Shown one piece after another: positions 51,800 to 61,034 of a stretch of 64,000 nt of DNA; positions within the stretch are counted from its first letter, which is position 1, and the number at the start of each line of letters is the position of its first letter. The notes beneath the pieces were generated by a model. The model was not told the DNA's origin. It did no database searches and was given only the letters and a program-made list of their open reading frames with translations. Origin of the DNA: Luteimonas wenzhouensis (GTDB taxonomy: Bacteria > Pseudomonadota > Gammaproteobacteria > Xanthomonadales > Xanthomonadaceae); assembly GCF_007859305.1 (NCBI RefSeq), contig NZ_VOHE01000002.1:186001-250000 (forward strand), written 5' to 3'. The translations under genes were made by a program, and so were the position numbers.

Positions 51800-53973
51800 G
51801 GTGCCTCCCCGGACATGTCGAGCGCCTCGAGGTAGCGGCGCGACACCGGGTCGTCCGCGCGCGGCGCGCGGCCGCCGGCCGGCCGCGGCAGCGCGGCCCA
51901 GACCAGGCCGCGCAGGCTCCGCCGGCAGGACTCGCAGTCCGGGGCGTGGCGCAGCGCGTCGATCGCGGCCACCCACGCCAGTGGATCCTCCAACCGGTCG
52001 CCTCGTGAAGTGGCCCAGGCCTGGAGTGCGTCGAGCGTCTCCACGCGCACGCCGGCCGCTCCGCCCGACGACAGTTCCCGCCACGCCGTCGCCACTGCGT
52101 CCTCGCCCGCGCGCGGCGCCAGCGCCGGCAGCGGCCGGTCGCGCAGGCCGTCGCGGTCGCCGCCGAGCCGGCGCGACTCGTCGATCGGCGGCAGCCGGGT
52201 GCCGACGCGCTGCAGGTAGATGCGCTCGGCCTGCTGGACCTGCTTGATCAGCTCCAGCGCACGGTTTGCGTATGGCAACGCCTGGCGCGGGGCCGCCTGG
52301 CGCAGGTGCAGCTCGGACTGCCACATCTCGCGCAGGGCGCCGCGCAGAATCTCCCTGGTCTCCGGGTCGAGCAGGGTCGCGGCCTCGGCGATGTCGTGGG
52401 TATGCCCGAACTCTTCGAGCACGTCGCCGACCTCGCCAAAGCCGGAGGCGACCGGCGCGCCGGGAGCAGCGGCGTGGTCATGGGCGTGCCCGTCGTGGGC
52501 AGCGGAAGGAGGATCGCCGGTGGGCGGGTCGCCCGTCGGTCGATCGCTCGTGGGCAGGTCGCTGGTCGGCAGCGTAGGGCCGCCCTCGCTCTCTTCGCCC
52601 AGAAACTGGCCGTAGCGCAGCCGCAGCAGGCGCTGGTCCACGCCAAGCAGGTCGGACCGGCGCTCGAACTCGCCGCGCGCCAGGCGCGGCTGCTCGGCCA
52701 GCAGCGCCTCGGCGTCGATGATGATCTGGCGCTGGCTGCGGAAATACGCCGGCAGCACCTGGCGCGCGAGTCCGTCGAGCCCTTCCGCGCCCAGCACCGG
52801 CTCCGGCGGCCAGCGCAGGATCACGCTGGCGCTGCGCGCGCGCTGCGGCTGCGGCGCACGGTTGTCCACCACCTCCAGCCGCGCCACCAGGTCCTCGCCT
52901 CGCTGCAACCCGAACTCCGAGGGCCGCAGCACCGCCTCGAACCGCCGGTGGCGCGCATCGCCCTGCCCGCGCAGCACGCGCACGTGGTCCTGGAAGCGGA
53001 TGTTCTCGCCGCTGCCCTCGGTGCGGGTCACCAGCAGTCGCGCGTGCGCCTGCACCCCGTGGTCGTCGCTGGCCTCGAAGCGCAGGGTCCAGTCGCGCTG
53101 CCCCGGCGCCATCAGGGTGAGGCTGCGTTCGGGCGCGAGCACGCGCACCTGCGGCGGCTGGTCCGGCACGGCGTCCAGGCGATGCAGCGGCGAGGCGCCG
53201 GCGTCCCCGCCTCCGGCGGGCACCACGCGGTAGAGCGTGGACGCCTGCAGCACGAACTCCGCCGTCCAGTGCTCGCCCTCGCGCGCCATCGCCAGGCGCT
53301 GTCCGTCATGGAAGACCAGGTCGACCGACTCGGGGCGCGGCGTGAAGCGCAGGCGCCAGCGCAGCGTGCTGCCGGCCGGCGCCTCGGCGTCCAGCGTCGC
53401 CAGCGCGGAAGGCTCGATCCCGGTGTAGCGCGGCGGCCGCACCTGCAGCGATTGTGCCACCAGGCGCGGCGCCGGGGCCTGCGGGGCGCCGCCGATGTCG
53501 ATGCCGGCGGGCGTGGACGAAGGGCGCGGCCCCGGCCACCACGCGAGCAGCGCGCAAGCGGCCAGCAGGGCGAGCCAGGCGGCGGCGATCGCGCGCGGCG
53601 ACCACGGCGGGCGCAGGTCGGGCGGCGGGCGCTCGCGCAGGCGCTGCAACAGCCGGTCGCGCTGCAGCGCCTGCAGGGGGCCGAGCGCGGCGGGCGCCGC
53701 GAACAGCAGCGCGCTGCTGTCGTCCAGGTCGCGGCGCGCGGCATCGAGGCGGCGCGCCAGCCAGGCGCGGTCATGGCATCGCATCGCCCGGGCCACCGCC
53801 AGGGCGACGAGCGCGAGCGCGGGCACGGCCAGCGCCAGCGCCACGGTCGCCGGCAGGCGCCAGGACAGCGCGAGCGCGGCCAGCGGCAGGGGACACCAGG
53901 CCAGCAGTGCATCGAGCCCGGCACGGCGGCGCGCCCGGGCCAGCAGCCGGTCGAGGTCCGCCACCACGCTCAC
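51796..53973 (-). CDS. DUF4175-like membrane protein, 725 aa
   Basis: This has two hydrophobic regions near the N-terminus (about 18-62) and a third at about 130-147, then a large periplasmic part with beta-rich segments (VRPPRYTGIEPSALATL, VLAPERSLTLMAPGQRDW, FEASDDHGVQAHARL), followed by helical, charged sequence. This layout is that of DUF4175-like proteins of MoxR operons. A linker near residues 469-488 is a four-unit five-residue repeat followed by the His-rich HDGHAHDHA. The start overlaps the BatA-like gene and the stop overlaps the 609-residue protein gene, each by 4 nt. Confidence 0.75.
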   Translation of the reverse strand: MSVVADLDRLLARARRRAGLDALLAWCPLPLAALALSWRLPATVALALAVPALALVALAVARAMRCHDRAWLARRLDAARRDLDDSSALLFAAPAALGPLQALQRDRLLQRLRERPPPDLRPPWSPRAIAAAWLALLAACALLAWWPGPRPSSTPAGIDIGGAPQAPAPRLVAQSLQVRPPRYTGIEPSALATLDAEAPAGSTLRWRLRFTPRPESVDLVFHDGQRLAMAREGEHWTAEFVLQASTLYRVVPAGGGDAGASPLHRLDAVPDQPPQVRVLAPERSLTLMAPGQRDWTLRFEASDDHGVQAHARLLVTRTEGSGENIRFQDHVRVLRGQGDARHRRFEAVLRPSEFGLQRGEDLVARLEVVDNRAPQPQRARSASVILRWPPEPVLGAEGLDGLARQVLPAYFRSQRQIIIDAEALLAEQPRLARGEFERRSDLLGVDQRLLRLRYGQFLGEESEGGPTLPTSDLPTSDRPTGDPPTGDPPSAAHDGHAHDHAAAPGAPVASGFGEVGDVLEEFGHTHDIAEAATLLDPETREILRGALREMWQSELHLRQAAPRQALPYANRALELIKQVQQAERIYLQRVGTRLPPIDESRRLGGDRDGLRDRPLPALAPRAGEDAVATAWRELSSGGAAGVRVETLDALQAWATSRGDRLEDPLAWVAAIDALRHAPDCESCRRSLRGLVWAALPRPAGGRAPRADDPVSRRYLEALDMSGEAP
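52510..52569 (-). repeat. Four 15-nt tandem repeats encoding PTxDx units
   Basis: Sixty bases encode PTSDL, PTSDR, PTGDP, PTGDP. The units are imperfect at DNA level but in frame, so gain or loss of a unit would change length without a frameshift. A His/Asp-rich stretch follows in the protein. Confidence 0.75.
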
Positions 53974-55121
53974 GCCCCCTCCTCGCGCCGGCGCGACGTC
54001 GCCAGCCAGCGCTCGAGCAGCGCCAGCAGCGCGATGGCCAGCGCCAGCCAGGGCCGCAGGTCGAACGGTTCGGCGGCGACCGCCACCGCGCCGGCCTCGG
54101 GCGCGTAGTCCACGGCACCCACCACGGTCGGCGCCGGCGGCGGTTGCAGCAGCTCGCGCAATACGTGGGGAAACTCCGGTGCCAGCAGCTGCGGCATCTC
54201 CGCCGGCGCCAGCGCGCGCTCGAACCGCAGCAGGCGGCCCTGCCCAAGCCGTGCGGCCGACAGCAGCGGCTGGCCGGCATCGTCACGCCAGGCCGCGGCG
54301 GGCTCGACGCCGTCGGGCCAGGCGGCATCCGCCGCCAGCAGCGCCTGGGCGCCCTGCTCCACCCGCTGCAACAGCTCCGGCGGCAACTGGCCGGCGTGGA
54401 GCCAGGCCAGCGTAACGCCCGGCGCCGGCAGCCGGGTCGAGGCCGCCACGTCCGGCATCGTGCCGTCGTCCTCGTCGCGCCAGGCGATTGCCGCCGCACG
54501 CAGGTAACGCGCGGCGTCGCGATGCGCGTCGTCGTGCCGGACCGCGAGCACGGGCGCCTGGACCTGCGCCGTGGCGGGCAGCGCCTCGCCTTCGACGACG
54601 CGCCAGTCGACCTCGCGCGCCAGGCGCAACCGGCCGCCGTCCGCCCCGGCGAACCGCGCGGGCACCAGGACCGTCAGCGGCACGCCCGCAGGCAGCTGCG
54701 CATCGAACTCGCGCAGCAGGCTCGCCAACGGATGGGGACCGGACGGCGGCGCAACGTCCAGCGGCGGGAAGCCGGGCGCCAGCCAGCGCGCTTCCACGTC
54801 CTGCCGCGCGCGTGCCTGCGCGAGCGCGGCCGGCGCGATGCCGGGCACCGCCAGCAGCCGCGGCCGCGCGTCCACCACGCCCTGCAGCGCGGGCCGGGCC
54901 AGCAGCAGCGCGACCAGCGCGACCAGCAGCAGGCGTACCGCGAGCAGCCATGGCTCGTCGAAGCGCAGCTGCCGCCGCGGACGCGGGCGCGCCTGCAGCC
55001 AGCGCAACGCGGCGAACACCGTGGGCCGCTGCTGCTGGCGCCGGGCCAGGTGCAGCAGCAGCGGCAGCGCCAGCGCGGCCAACGCGGCCAGTCCCAACGG
55101 AAGCAGCAACACCGGGGTCAT
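53970..55121 (-). CDS. BatA-like membrane protein with degenerate vWA domain, 383 aa
   Basis: The N-terminal BatA domain (TIGR02226 type) is clear: a helix at 1-25 with [20 protein letters not shown], then [31 protein letters not shown] with the second helix. A C-terminal helix is at about 355-372. Where BatA/BatB proteins carry a vWA domain with a DxSxS metal site, no such motif is visible here. It overlaps its neighbours on both sides by 4 nt. It probably works with the MoxR ATPase and the DUF58 protein in an envelope complex. Confidence 0.82.
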   Translation of the reverse strand: MTPVLLLPLGLAALAALALPLLLHLARRQQQRPTVFAALRWLQARPRPRRQLRFDEPWLLAVRLLLVALVALLLARPALQGVVDARPRLLAVPGIAPAALAQARARQDVEARWLAPGFPPLDVAPPSGPHPLASLLREFDAQLPAGVPLTVLVPARFAGADGGRLRLAREVDWRVVEGEALPATAQVQAPVLAVRHDDAHRDAARYLRAAAIAWRDEDDGTMPDVAASTRLPAPGVTLAWLHAGQLPPELLQRVEQGAQALLAADAAWPDGVEPAAAWRDDAGQPLLSAARLGQGRLLRFERALAPAEMPQLLAPEFPHVLRELLQPPPAPTVVGAVDYAPEAGAVAVAAEPFDLRPWLALAIALLALLERWLATSRRREEGA

Positions 55122-56014
55122 TCGCCGGCGCTCCCCTGGCCCGCGCCGAACAGGGCCTGCAGCGGCCGCAGCAGCGGCTCGCCGAGCACGTGCACCGCGT
55201 GGCGGATGCCGGCCCCGTCGAAGCGTGCGTGCAGTTCGCGCTGGGCCTGGCCGAACCGGGCCAGGAACCCGGCACGCAACGCGCGCGCGTCACCGGGCAG
55301 CGCCTGGCCGGTCTCCGGATCGATGAAACGGCGCCCGTCGTCGAACGGGAAATCGCGCTCGGCCACGGTCAGCAGCTGGATCGCCAGCACTTCCCGGCGC
55401 GCCGCGGCCAGGCGCGTGGCCAGCTCCGGCAGCGCCGGGTCGAGGAAGTCGCCCAGCACCACCACCAGCGCATCGGGCCCGACGCGCTCCCAGACGGGCC
55501 CCAGCCGCGCCTGGTCGGGCATGCCGCCCGCGGCCTCGATCCGGACCAGCTCGTGCTGCAGCCGCTCGCGCTGGCGGCTGCCGGCGGCCGCGGGCACCAG
55601 ACGCAGCGCATCGCCACCCGCGGCGAGCAGTCCGGCATGGTCGCCCTGGCGCAGCGCCACCTCGGCGATGCAGGCGGCCAGCACCCGTGCCGCGTCCAGC
55701 CGGCTCCAGTCCGGGCGCGCCTCGTCGGCCTGCGCCATCGAGGCGCTGGCATCGAGCACGATCCAGGCCACGAGCGGACTGTCGCGCTCGGCCTCGCGCA
55801 CGAAGAAGCGGTCGCTGCGCGCGTACAGCTTCCAGTCGATCCGGCGCGGCTCGTCGCCCGGCTCGTAGCCGCGGTACTGCGAGAATTCCAGCCCGGCGCC
55901 GCGGTCGCGACCGCGGTGCAGGCCGCCGCCGCGCAGCGGGCTGGCGCGGCGCGAGGCGATGCGCAGCCCGCGCAGCTGCGCGCGCAGCGCCGGGCCGACG
56001 GGATCCTGGACCAT
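55118..56014 (-). CDS. DUF58 (vWA-type) protein, 298 aa
   Basis: The DUF58 signature [19 protein letters not shown] is at about 50-68. It runs into a vWA-like domain with the MIDAS motif Asp88-Ala-Ser90-Ala-Ser92 (VLDASASM), which should bind a divalent metal. No signal peptide or membrane segment is seen, unlike longer DUF58 proteins. DUF58 proteins are the usual partners of MoxR ATPases. The gene starts 14 nt after moxR and overlaps the BatA-like gene by 4 nt. Confidence 0.88.
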   Translation of the reverse strand: MVQDPVGPALRAQLRGLRIASRRASPLRGGGLHRGRDRGAGLEFSQYRGYEPGDEPRRIDWKLYARSDRFFVREAERDSPLVAWIVLDASASMAQADEARPDWSRLDAARVLAACIAEVALRQGDHAGLLAAGGDALRLVPAAAGSRQRERLQHELVRIEAAGGMPDQARLGPVWERVGPDALVVVLGDFLDPALPELATRLAAARREVLAIQLLTVAERDFPFDDGRRFIDPETGQALPGDARALRAGFLARFGQAQRELHARFDGAGIRHAVHVLGEPLLRPLQALFGAGQGSAGE

Positions 56015-56028
56015 CGTGCCCGCGGCGC

Positions 56029-57027
<999 letters not shown>

Positions 57028-57064
57028 GGGCACTCGGGGGCGGTGGATTGCGGGGCGGGCCTGC

Positions 57065-57775
57065 TCAGGCGGTGAGCGCGTAGACCACGATGTTGACCGC
57101 GAACTTCGTGTTGTCCTCGGCCAGGAAGCGCTTGTTGCGCCAGTCGTAGTCCCATTCGCAGCCATAGTCCTTGTTGCTGTAGAGCACCCCGAGGCGGCCG
57201 TCGATGCTGATCCCCTTGAGGTAGTCGTGGACCAGGTCGTCGCCCCAGCCGTTGAGTTCGTAGCTGGTGGCGGGCGGGCCGTCCGGGAACCGGAAGAAGC
57301 TGCTGTAGATCGGGTGGTCGTTTGGGAGCCTGGCCAGCGCGCGCGGGCCGAAGATCGCGGCCATCTGCGCCTCGAACGATTTCGCGAACAGGCCGTCGAT
57401 GTCGTGGTTGCAGTCGTCGACGAAGACGAAGCCGCCGTTGCGCACGTAACGCTCGAAGTTGCGCCGTTCGGCCGGATTGAACTCGACCAGCTTGTGCCCG
57501 GCCAGGTAGCAGAACGGCGCCGAGAGCATCTTCGGGTCGGCCAGCTCGACCACGTGTTCCTCCGGGTCCACGCGCAGGCCGGTGTAGTCGATCAGCGCGG
57601 TGATCACGTTGGACGGCATGCGCTCGTCCACGTCCCAGTCGCCCGAGTCGTACTTGAGCCGGGTGAACCAGAAGTCGTAGCCCGCCGCCGACGCGCGCGC
57701 GGCCGGCGCGCGCGCGCCCAGCCAGGCGCCGGCGATCGCGCCGAGGCCCAGGCGCAGGAATCGCGCGCGGGTCAT
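57065..57775 (-). CDS. DUF4159 protein with Tat-like leader, 236 aa
   Basis: DUF4159 proteins have a glutamine-amidotransferase-like fold and occur in MoxR operons. Visible features are the segment FWFTRLKYDSGDWDVDERMP after the leader, GGFVFVDDCNHD mid-protein and the C-terminal LYSNKDYGCEWDYDW with NTKFAVNIVVYAL. The leader MTRARFLRLGLGAIAGAWLGARA is Tat-like but has RAR in place of RR; it may be Sec- or Tat-exported. The second ATG (57775) is preferred because GGGACG precedes it; an ATG 15 nt upstream is possible. Confidence 0.85.
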   Translation of the reverse strand: MTRARFLRLGLGAIAGAWLGARAPAARASAAGYDFWFTRLKYDSGDWDVDERMPSNVITALIDYTGLRVDPEEHVVELADPKMLSAPFCYLAGHKLVEFNPAERRNFERYVRNGGFVFVDDCNHDIDGLFAKSFEAQMAAIFGPRALARLPNDHPIYSSFFRFPDGPPATSYELNGWGDDLVHDYLKGISIDGRLGVLYSNKDYGCEWDYDWRNKRFLAEDNTKFAVNIVVYALTA

Positions 57776-57828
57776 GGGCGTCCCGGTCATGCGCGCGCAA
57801 CCGGACCGGGGACCGCGACGAGTCGTGG

Positions 57829-57857
57829 CGCCCGCCCCCCGCAGGCGGGGGCGGGGG
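57829..57857. repeat. GC-rich hairpin between tldE and the DUF4159 gene
   Basis: CCCGCCCCC (57831-57839) pairs with GGGGGCGGG (57847-57855) around a CGCAGGC loop. It resembles the hairpin units at 27321-27510. It lies inside the apparent operon, so it could trim or attenuate the transcript. Confidence 0.55.
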
Positions 57858-57878
57858 CACGGCGGCTACGGCACGCGA

Positions 57879-59213
57879 TCACACCGCGTCGGAGAGGGAG
57901 GTGAAGGTGAAGTCGCGCAGGCGCATCGGCGGGATCATCATCGCGAAGCGCGACTCGTCGCCGCTCACCCGCACCGGCTTGCCGAGCTCGTCGATGTTGT
58001 TGAGCATGATCACCGGCGACTCGTTGAAGCGGAAGTTCTTGATCGGATACCGGATCTGGCCGTTCTCGATGTAGAAGGTGCCGTCGCGGGTCAGGCCGGT
58101 GAGCAGCACCGTCTGCGGGTCGACCATGCGGATGTACCAGGTGCGGGTGACCAGGATGCCGCGTTCGGTCTCGCGCACCAGGTCCGCCGTGGACTTGGTG
58201 CCGCCGGCCATGATCAGGTTGCCCGGCCTGGCCACCGCCTCGCGGCCCTGCTGTTGCGCCCAGTATCGCGAATACAGCAGGTTGGCGACCTTGCCGTCCT
58301 CGATCACCGGCATGCGCGTGCGCGCCAGACCCTCGTCGTCCCACGGCAGCACCGGCACGTCGGGGTCGGCCGGGTCGGCCCAGATGCTCACGCGCGGGTC
58401 GTAGACCTGTTCGCCGAGCTTGTTGCCGCCGCCCTTCTTCGACAGGAAGCTGCGGCCCTCGTCGGCCTGGCGGGCGTCGAAGAAGTACATCATGAACGAG
58501 ATCAGCCCCGCGGCCGCGTGCGGCTCCAGGATGACGGTGTACTTGCCCGGCTCCAGCGCCCTGGCGTCGGCGGACTCGCGGGCCTTGCGGATCGCGACGG
58601 CGATGTCGCGGCCGGCGTGGAACTGCGAGATGTCGGTGACGTTGCGGCCCACCCAGCCCGAGCCACGGCCGTCCTCGGTGCGCACGGTGCAGGTGTAGTC
58701 GGCGCTGGTCGCGGTCTGGTAGCCGAAGTTGCCGTTGCTGTTGGCGATCGCGGTGAACGAGCGGCTGTCCTCGAGGAAGCCGGCCGCCACCAGCCCGGCC
58801 TCGCGGCAGGGCGCGATGGAGCTGGCCGCCACCTGGGCGCGGTACTCGGGCGTGATCGCGGCGGTCGCCGCACTGTGGGTGGAGGTGGCCACGTAGGACT
58901 GCTTGCCGATCGCCGGCATGAACTCCGGGTTCTCCGGGGCGAGCTTCGCCAGGTCCTCGGCCCGGCCCACCACGCGCTCGAGCGAGGCATCGTCGAACTC
59001 GTTGATCGTGGCGGTGCCCACCCGCCTGCCGAAGGCGACCGACACCGCCAGTTCGACGTTGTCGACGATGCCGCTGGTGGACACGTTGTTCAGGGCGAAG
59101 CGGATGTTGCCGCTGTCGCCGCCCGACAGCACCGCGGTGCACTCGTCGGCGCCGGACAGGGCGATGACCTTGTCGAGGATGGCCTTGGCTTCGGCTTCGG
59201 TGAAGATGCTCAT
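57879..59213 (-). CDS. TldE/PmbA-family protein, no signal peptide, 444 aa
   Basis: This is the TldE-type partner of TldD metallopeptidases, lacking the zinc motif. It starts MSIFTEAEAKAILDKVIAL. The TldD/PmbA segments include VELAVSVAFGRRVGTATIN, and near the C-terminus NLIMAGGTKSTADLVRETERGILVTRTWYIR, given here as an outline, and NFRFNESPVIMLNNI. GGAGGA precedes the ATG at 59213. No signal peptide is present, although both adjacent TldD proteins carry Tat signals. It lies 22 nt after tldD. TldD-TldE heterodimers degrade or mature small peptides and some antitoxins. Confidence 0.9.
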   Translation of the reverse strand: MSIFTEAEAKAILDKVIALSGADECTAVLSGGDSGNIRFALNNVSTSGIVDNVELAVSVAFGRRVGTATINEFDDASLERVVGRAEDLAKLAPENPEFMPAIGKQSYVATSTHSAATAAITPEYRAQVAASSIAPCREAGLVAAGFLEDSRSFTAIANSNGNFGYQTATSADYTCTVRTEDGRGSGWVGRNVTDISQFHAGRDIAVAIRKARESADARALEPGKYTVILEPHAAAGLISFMMYFFDARQADEGRSFLSKKGGGNKLGEQVYDPRVSIWADPADPDVPVLPWDDEGLARTRMPVIEDGKVANLLYSRYWAQQQGREAVARPGNLIMAGGTKSTADLVRETERGILVTRTWYIRMVDPQTVLLTGLTRDGTFYIENGQIRYPIKNFRFNESPVIMLNNIDELGKPVRVSGDESRFAMMIPPMRLRDFTFTSLSDAV

Positions 59214-59235
59214 GTAATTCGTTCCTCCTGCGCCG

Positions 59236-60870
59236 TCAGCCGAGCGAACGCGCGGTGTTGATGACATTGATGCCGTTGAAGCGCGCGGTGCTCGCCCCGT
59301 GCGAGACCGCCGAGACCTGGCCCGGCTGGCCCTTGCCGTCGAAGAACGAGCCGCCCAGGCGGTAGTCGCTCTCGTCGCACACCGCCACGCAGGCGTTCCA
59401 GAACTCCGGGGTGCGGATCTGGTAGGCCACGTCCTCGAGCATGCCGGTGATCCGCCCGTTCTTGATCTCGTAGAACAGCTGGCCGCCGAACTGGGCGTTG
59501 TAGCGTTGCTGGTCGATCGAGAACGAGCCGTCGCCGATGATGTAGATGCCGTTCTCCACGTCCTTGATCATGTCGGCCACCGACAGCTTCGAGCGGCCCG
59601 GGGCCAGCGAGACGTTGGGCATGCGCTGGAACTGCACGCTCGACCACGAGTCGGCGTAGCAGCAGCCGTCGGACTCGGTCTTCCCCAGGATGTGGGCCTG
59701 GTCGCGGATGGCCTGGTAGTCGACCAGGATGCCGTCGCGGATCAGGTCCCAGCGCTTGCACTTCACGCCCTCGTCGTCGTAGCCGACCGCGCCGAGGCTG
59801 CCGGGCTGGGTCTTGTCGGCGAAGATCGTGACCTGGTCGCTGCCGTAGCGGAAGCCGGACTCGCGCTTGTCGAGCGTGGCGAAGCTGGTGCCGGCGTAGT
59901 TGGCCTCGTAGCCGAGCACGCGGTCGAGCTCGAGCGGATGGCCGACCGACTCGTGGATCGTGAGCCAGGTGTGCGAGGGGTCGAGCACCAGGTCGTAGCG
60001 GCCGGGCTTGACCGATGGCGCCTTGAGCTTTTCCTGGGCCTGCTTCGCCGCGGCCACCGCGTCCTCGAGCATGTCGTAGGAGTGGCCGTAGTTCACCACC
60101 CCGTTGGGGCTGACGAACTTCTGCGCCGGGTCGCCGTCGAGGTATTCGTAGCCCAGGCCCATCGGCGCGGACAGGCCGTCGCGGGTGCGGAACTTGCCGC
60201 TGGCCTTGTCGACCGCGGTGACGGTCATCGGCGCCCAGATCCGGTGCACGTCCTGGTCGATGTAGGAGCCGTCGGTGGAAGCGAAGTACTTCTGCTCGTT
60301 GACCAGGAACAGGGTGGAGTTGACGAAGCTGGCGCCGGCGTTGAGCGCGGCCGCGTTGACCGAGAGCAGCAGGTCGACCTTGTCCTTGAGCGGCACCTCC
60401 ATCGCGTTGCGCTTGATCGGGGTGCGCCAGGACACCTCGCCATAGGCGGGCGCCGGGGCCAGCCGCACCGGCTCGGCCTGCACCCTGGCATTGGCCTTGG
60501 CGATCGCGGTGGCGCGGCGGGCGGCCGCGGCCACCGCGTCGGTGGTCAGGCCGTTGGTGGCGGCGAAGCCCCAGGCACCGTCGGCGATCACCCGCACGCC
60601 CACGCCGGTGGACTCGGTGTTGACCACGTTCTGGACCTTGTCCTCGCGGGTCATCACGAACTGGCGCAGGTAGCGGCCGATGCGCACGTCGCAGTAGCTG
60701 GCGCCGGACGAACGCGCGGCCTCGAGCCCGGCGTCGGCCAACTGCTTCTTGACCGCCACGTCCAGGGTGGTCACCAGCTGCTCGGTGGCCACCGCCTTGC
60801 CGAGCCAGGAAGGCAGCGCCAGGCTGCCGATGCCAAGGCCGCTCAGGGCCAGGAAATCACGTCGTTGCAC
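59236..60870 (-). CDS. TldD-family metallopeptidase, Tat-exported, copy 1, 544 aa
   Basis: This is a zinc metallopeptidase of the TldD/PmbA family with HESVGH (His306, Glu307, His311), followed by PLELDRVLGYE. A Tat leader MQRRDFLALSGLGIGSLALP precedes the conserved domain (ASYCDVRIGRYLRQFV). The start is GTG at 60870 with GGAGA upstream; no ATG gives the leader. Length is larger than E. coli TldD (about 480) because of the leader and an internal insertion. It lies 164 nt after a near-identical-length paralogue and 22 nt before tldE. Confidence 0.9.
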   Translation of the reverse strand: MQRRDFLALSGLGIGSLALPSWLGKAVATEQLVTTLDVAVKKQLADAGLEAARSSGASYCDVRIGRYLRQFVMTREDKVQNVVNTESTGVGVRVIADGAWGFAATNGLTTDAVAAAARRATAIAKANARVQAEPVRLAPAPAYGEVSWRTPIKRNAMEVPLKDKVDLLLSVNAAALNAGASFVNSTLFLVNEQKYFASTDGSYIDQDVHRIWAPMTVTAVDKASGKFRTRDGLSAPMGLGYEYLDGDPAQKFVSPNGVVNYGHSYDMLEDAVAAAKQAQEKLKAPSVKPGRYDLVLDPSHTWLTIHESVGHPLELDRVLGYEANYAGTSFATLDKRESGFRYGSDQVTIFADKTQPGSLGAVGYDDEGVKCKRWDLIRDGILVDYQAIRDQAHILGKTESDGCCYADSWSSVQFQRMPNVSLAPGRSKLSVADMIKDVENGIYIIGDGSFSIDQQRYNAQFGGQLFYEIKNGRITGMLEDVAYQIRTPEFWNACVAVCDESDYRLGGSFFDGKGQPGQVSAVSHGASTARFNGINVINTARSLG

Positions 60871-61034
60871 GGAGCGTTCTCCGGTAGGTGGGGCACGGCG
60901 CCAACGCCGCCGCGGCAAACGCGCAGGTCCGGTGCGGACGTGCCGGGCGGGATGGTTTCATCCGATTCTGTGCGCCGCCGCCGCGGGGCGCAAATGACTT
61001 TCGGCACATCCGGGCGCATGCGCGGACGCCGGCC

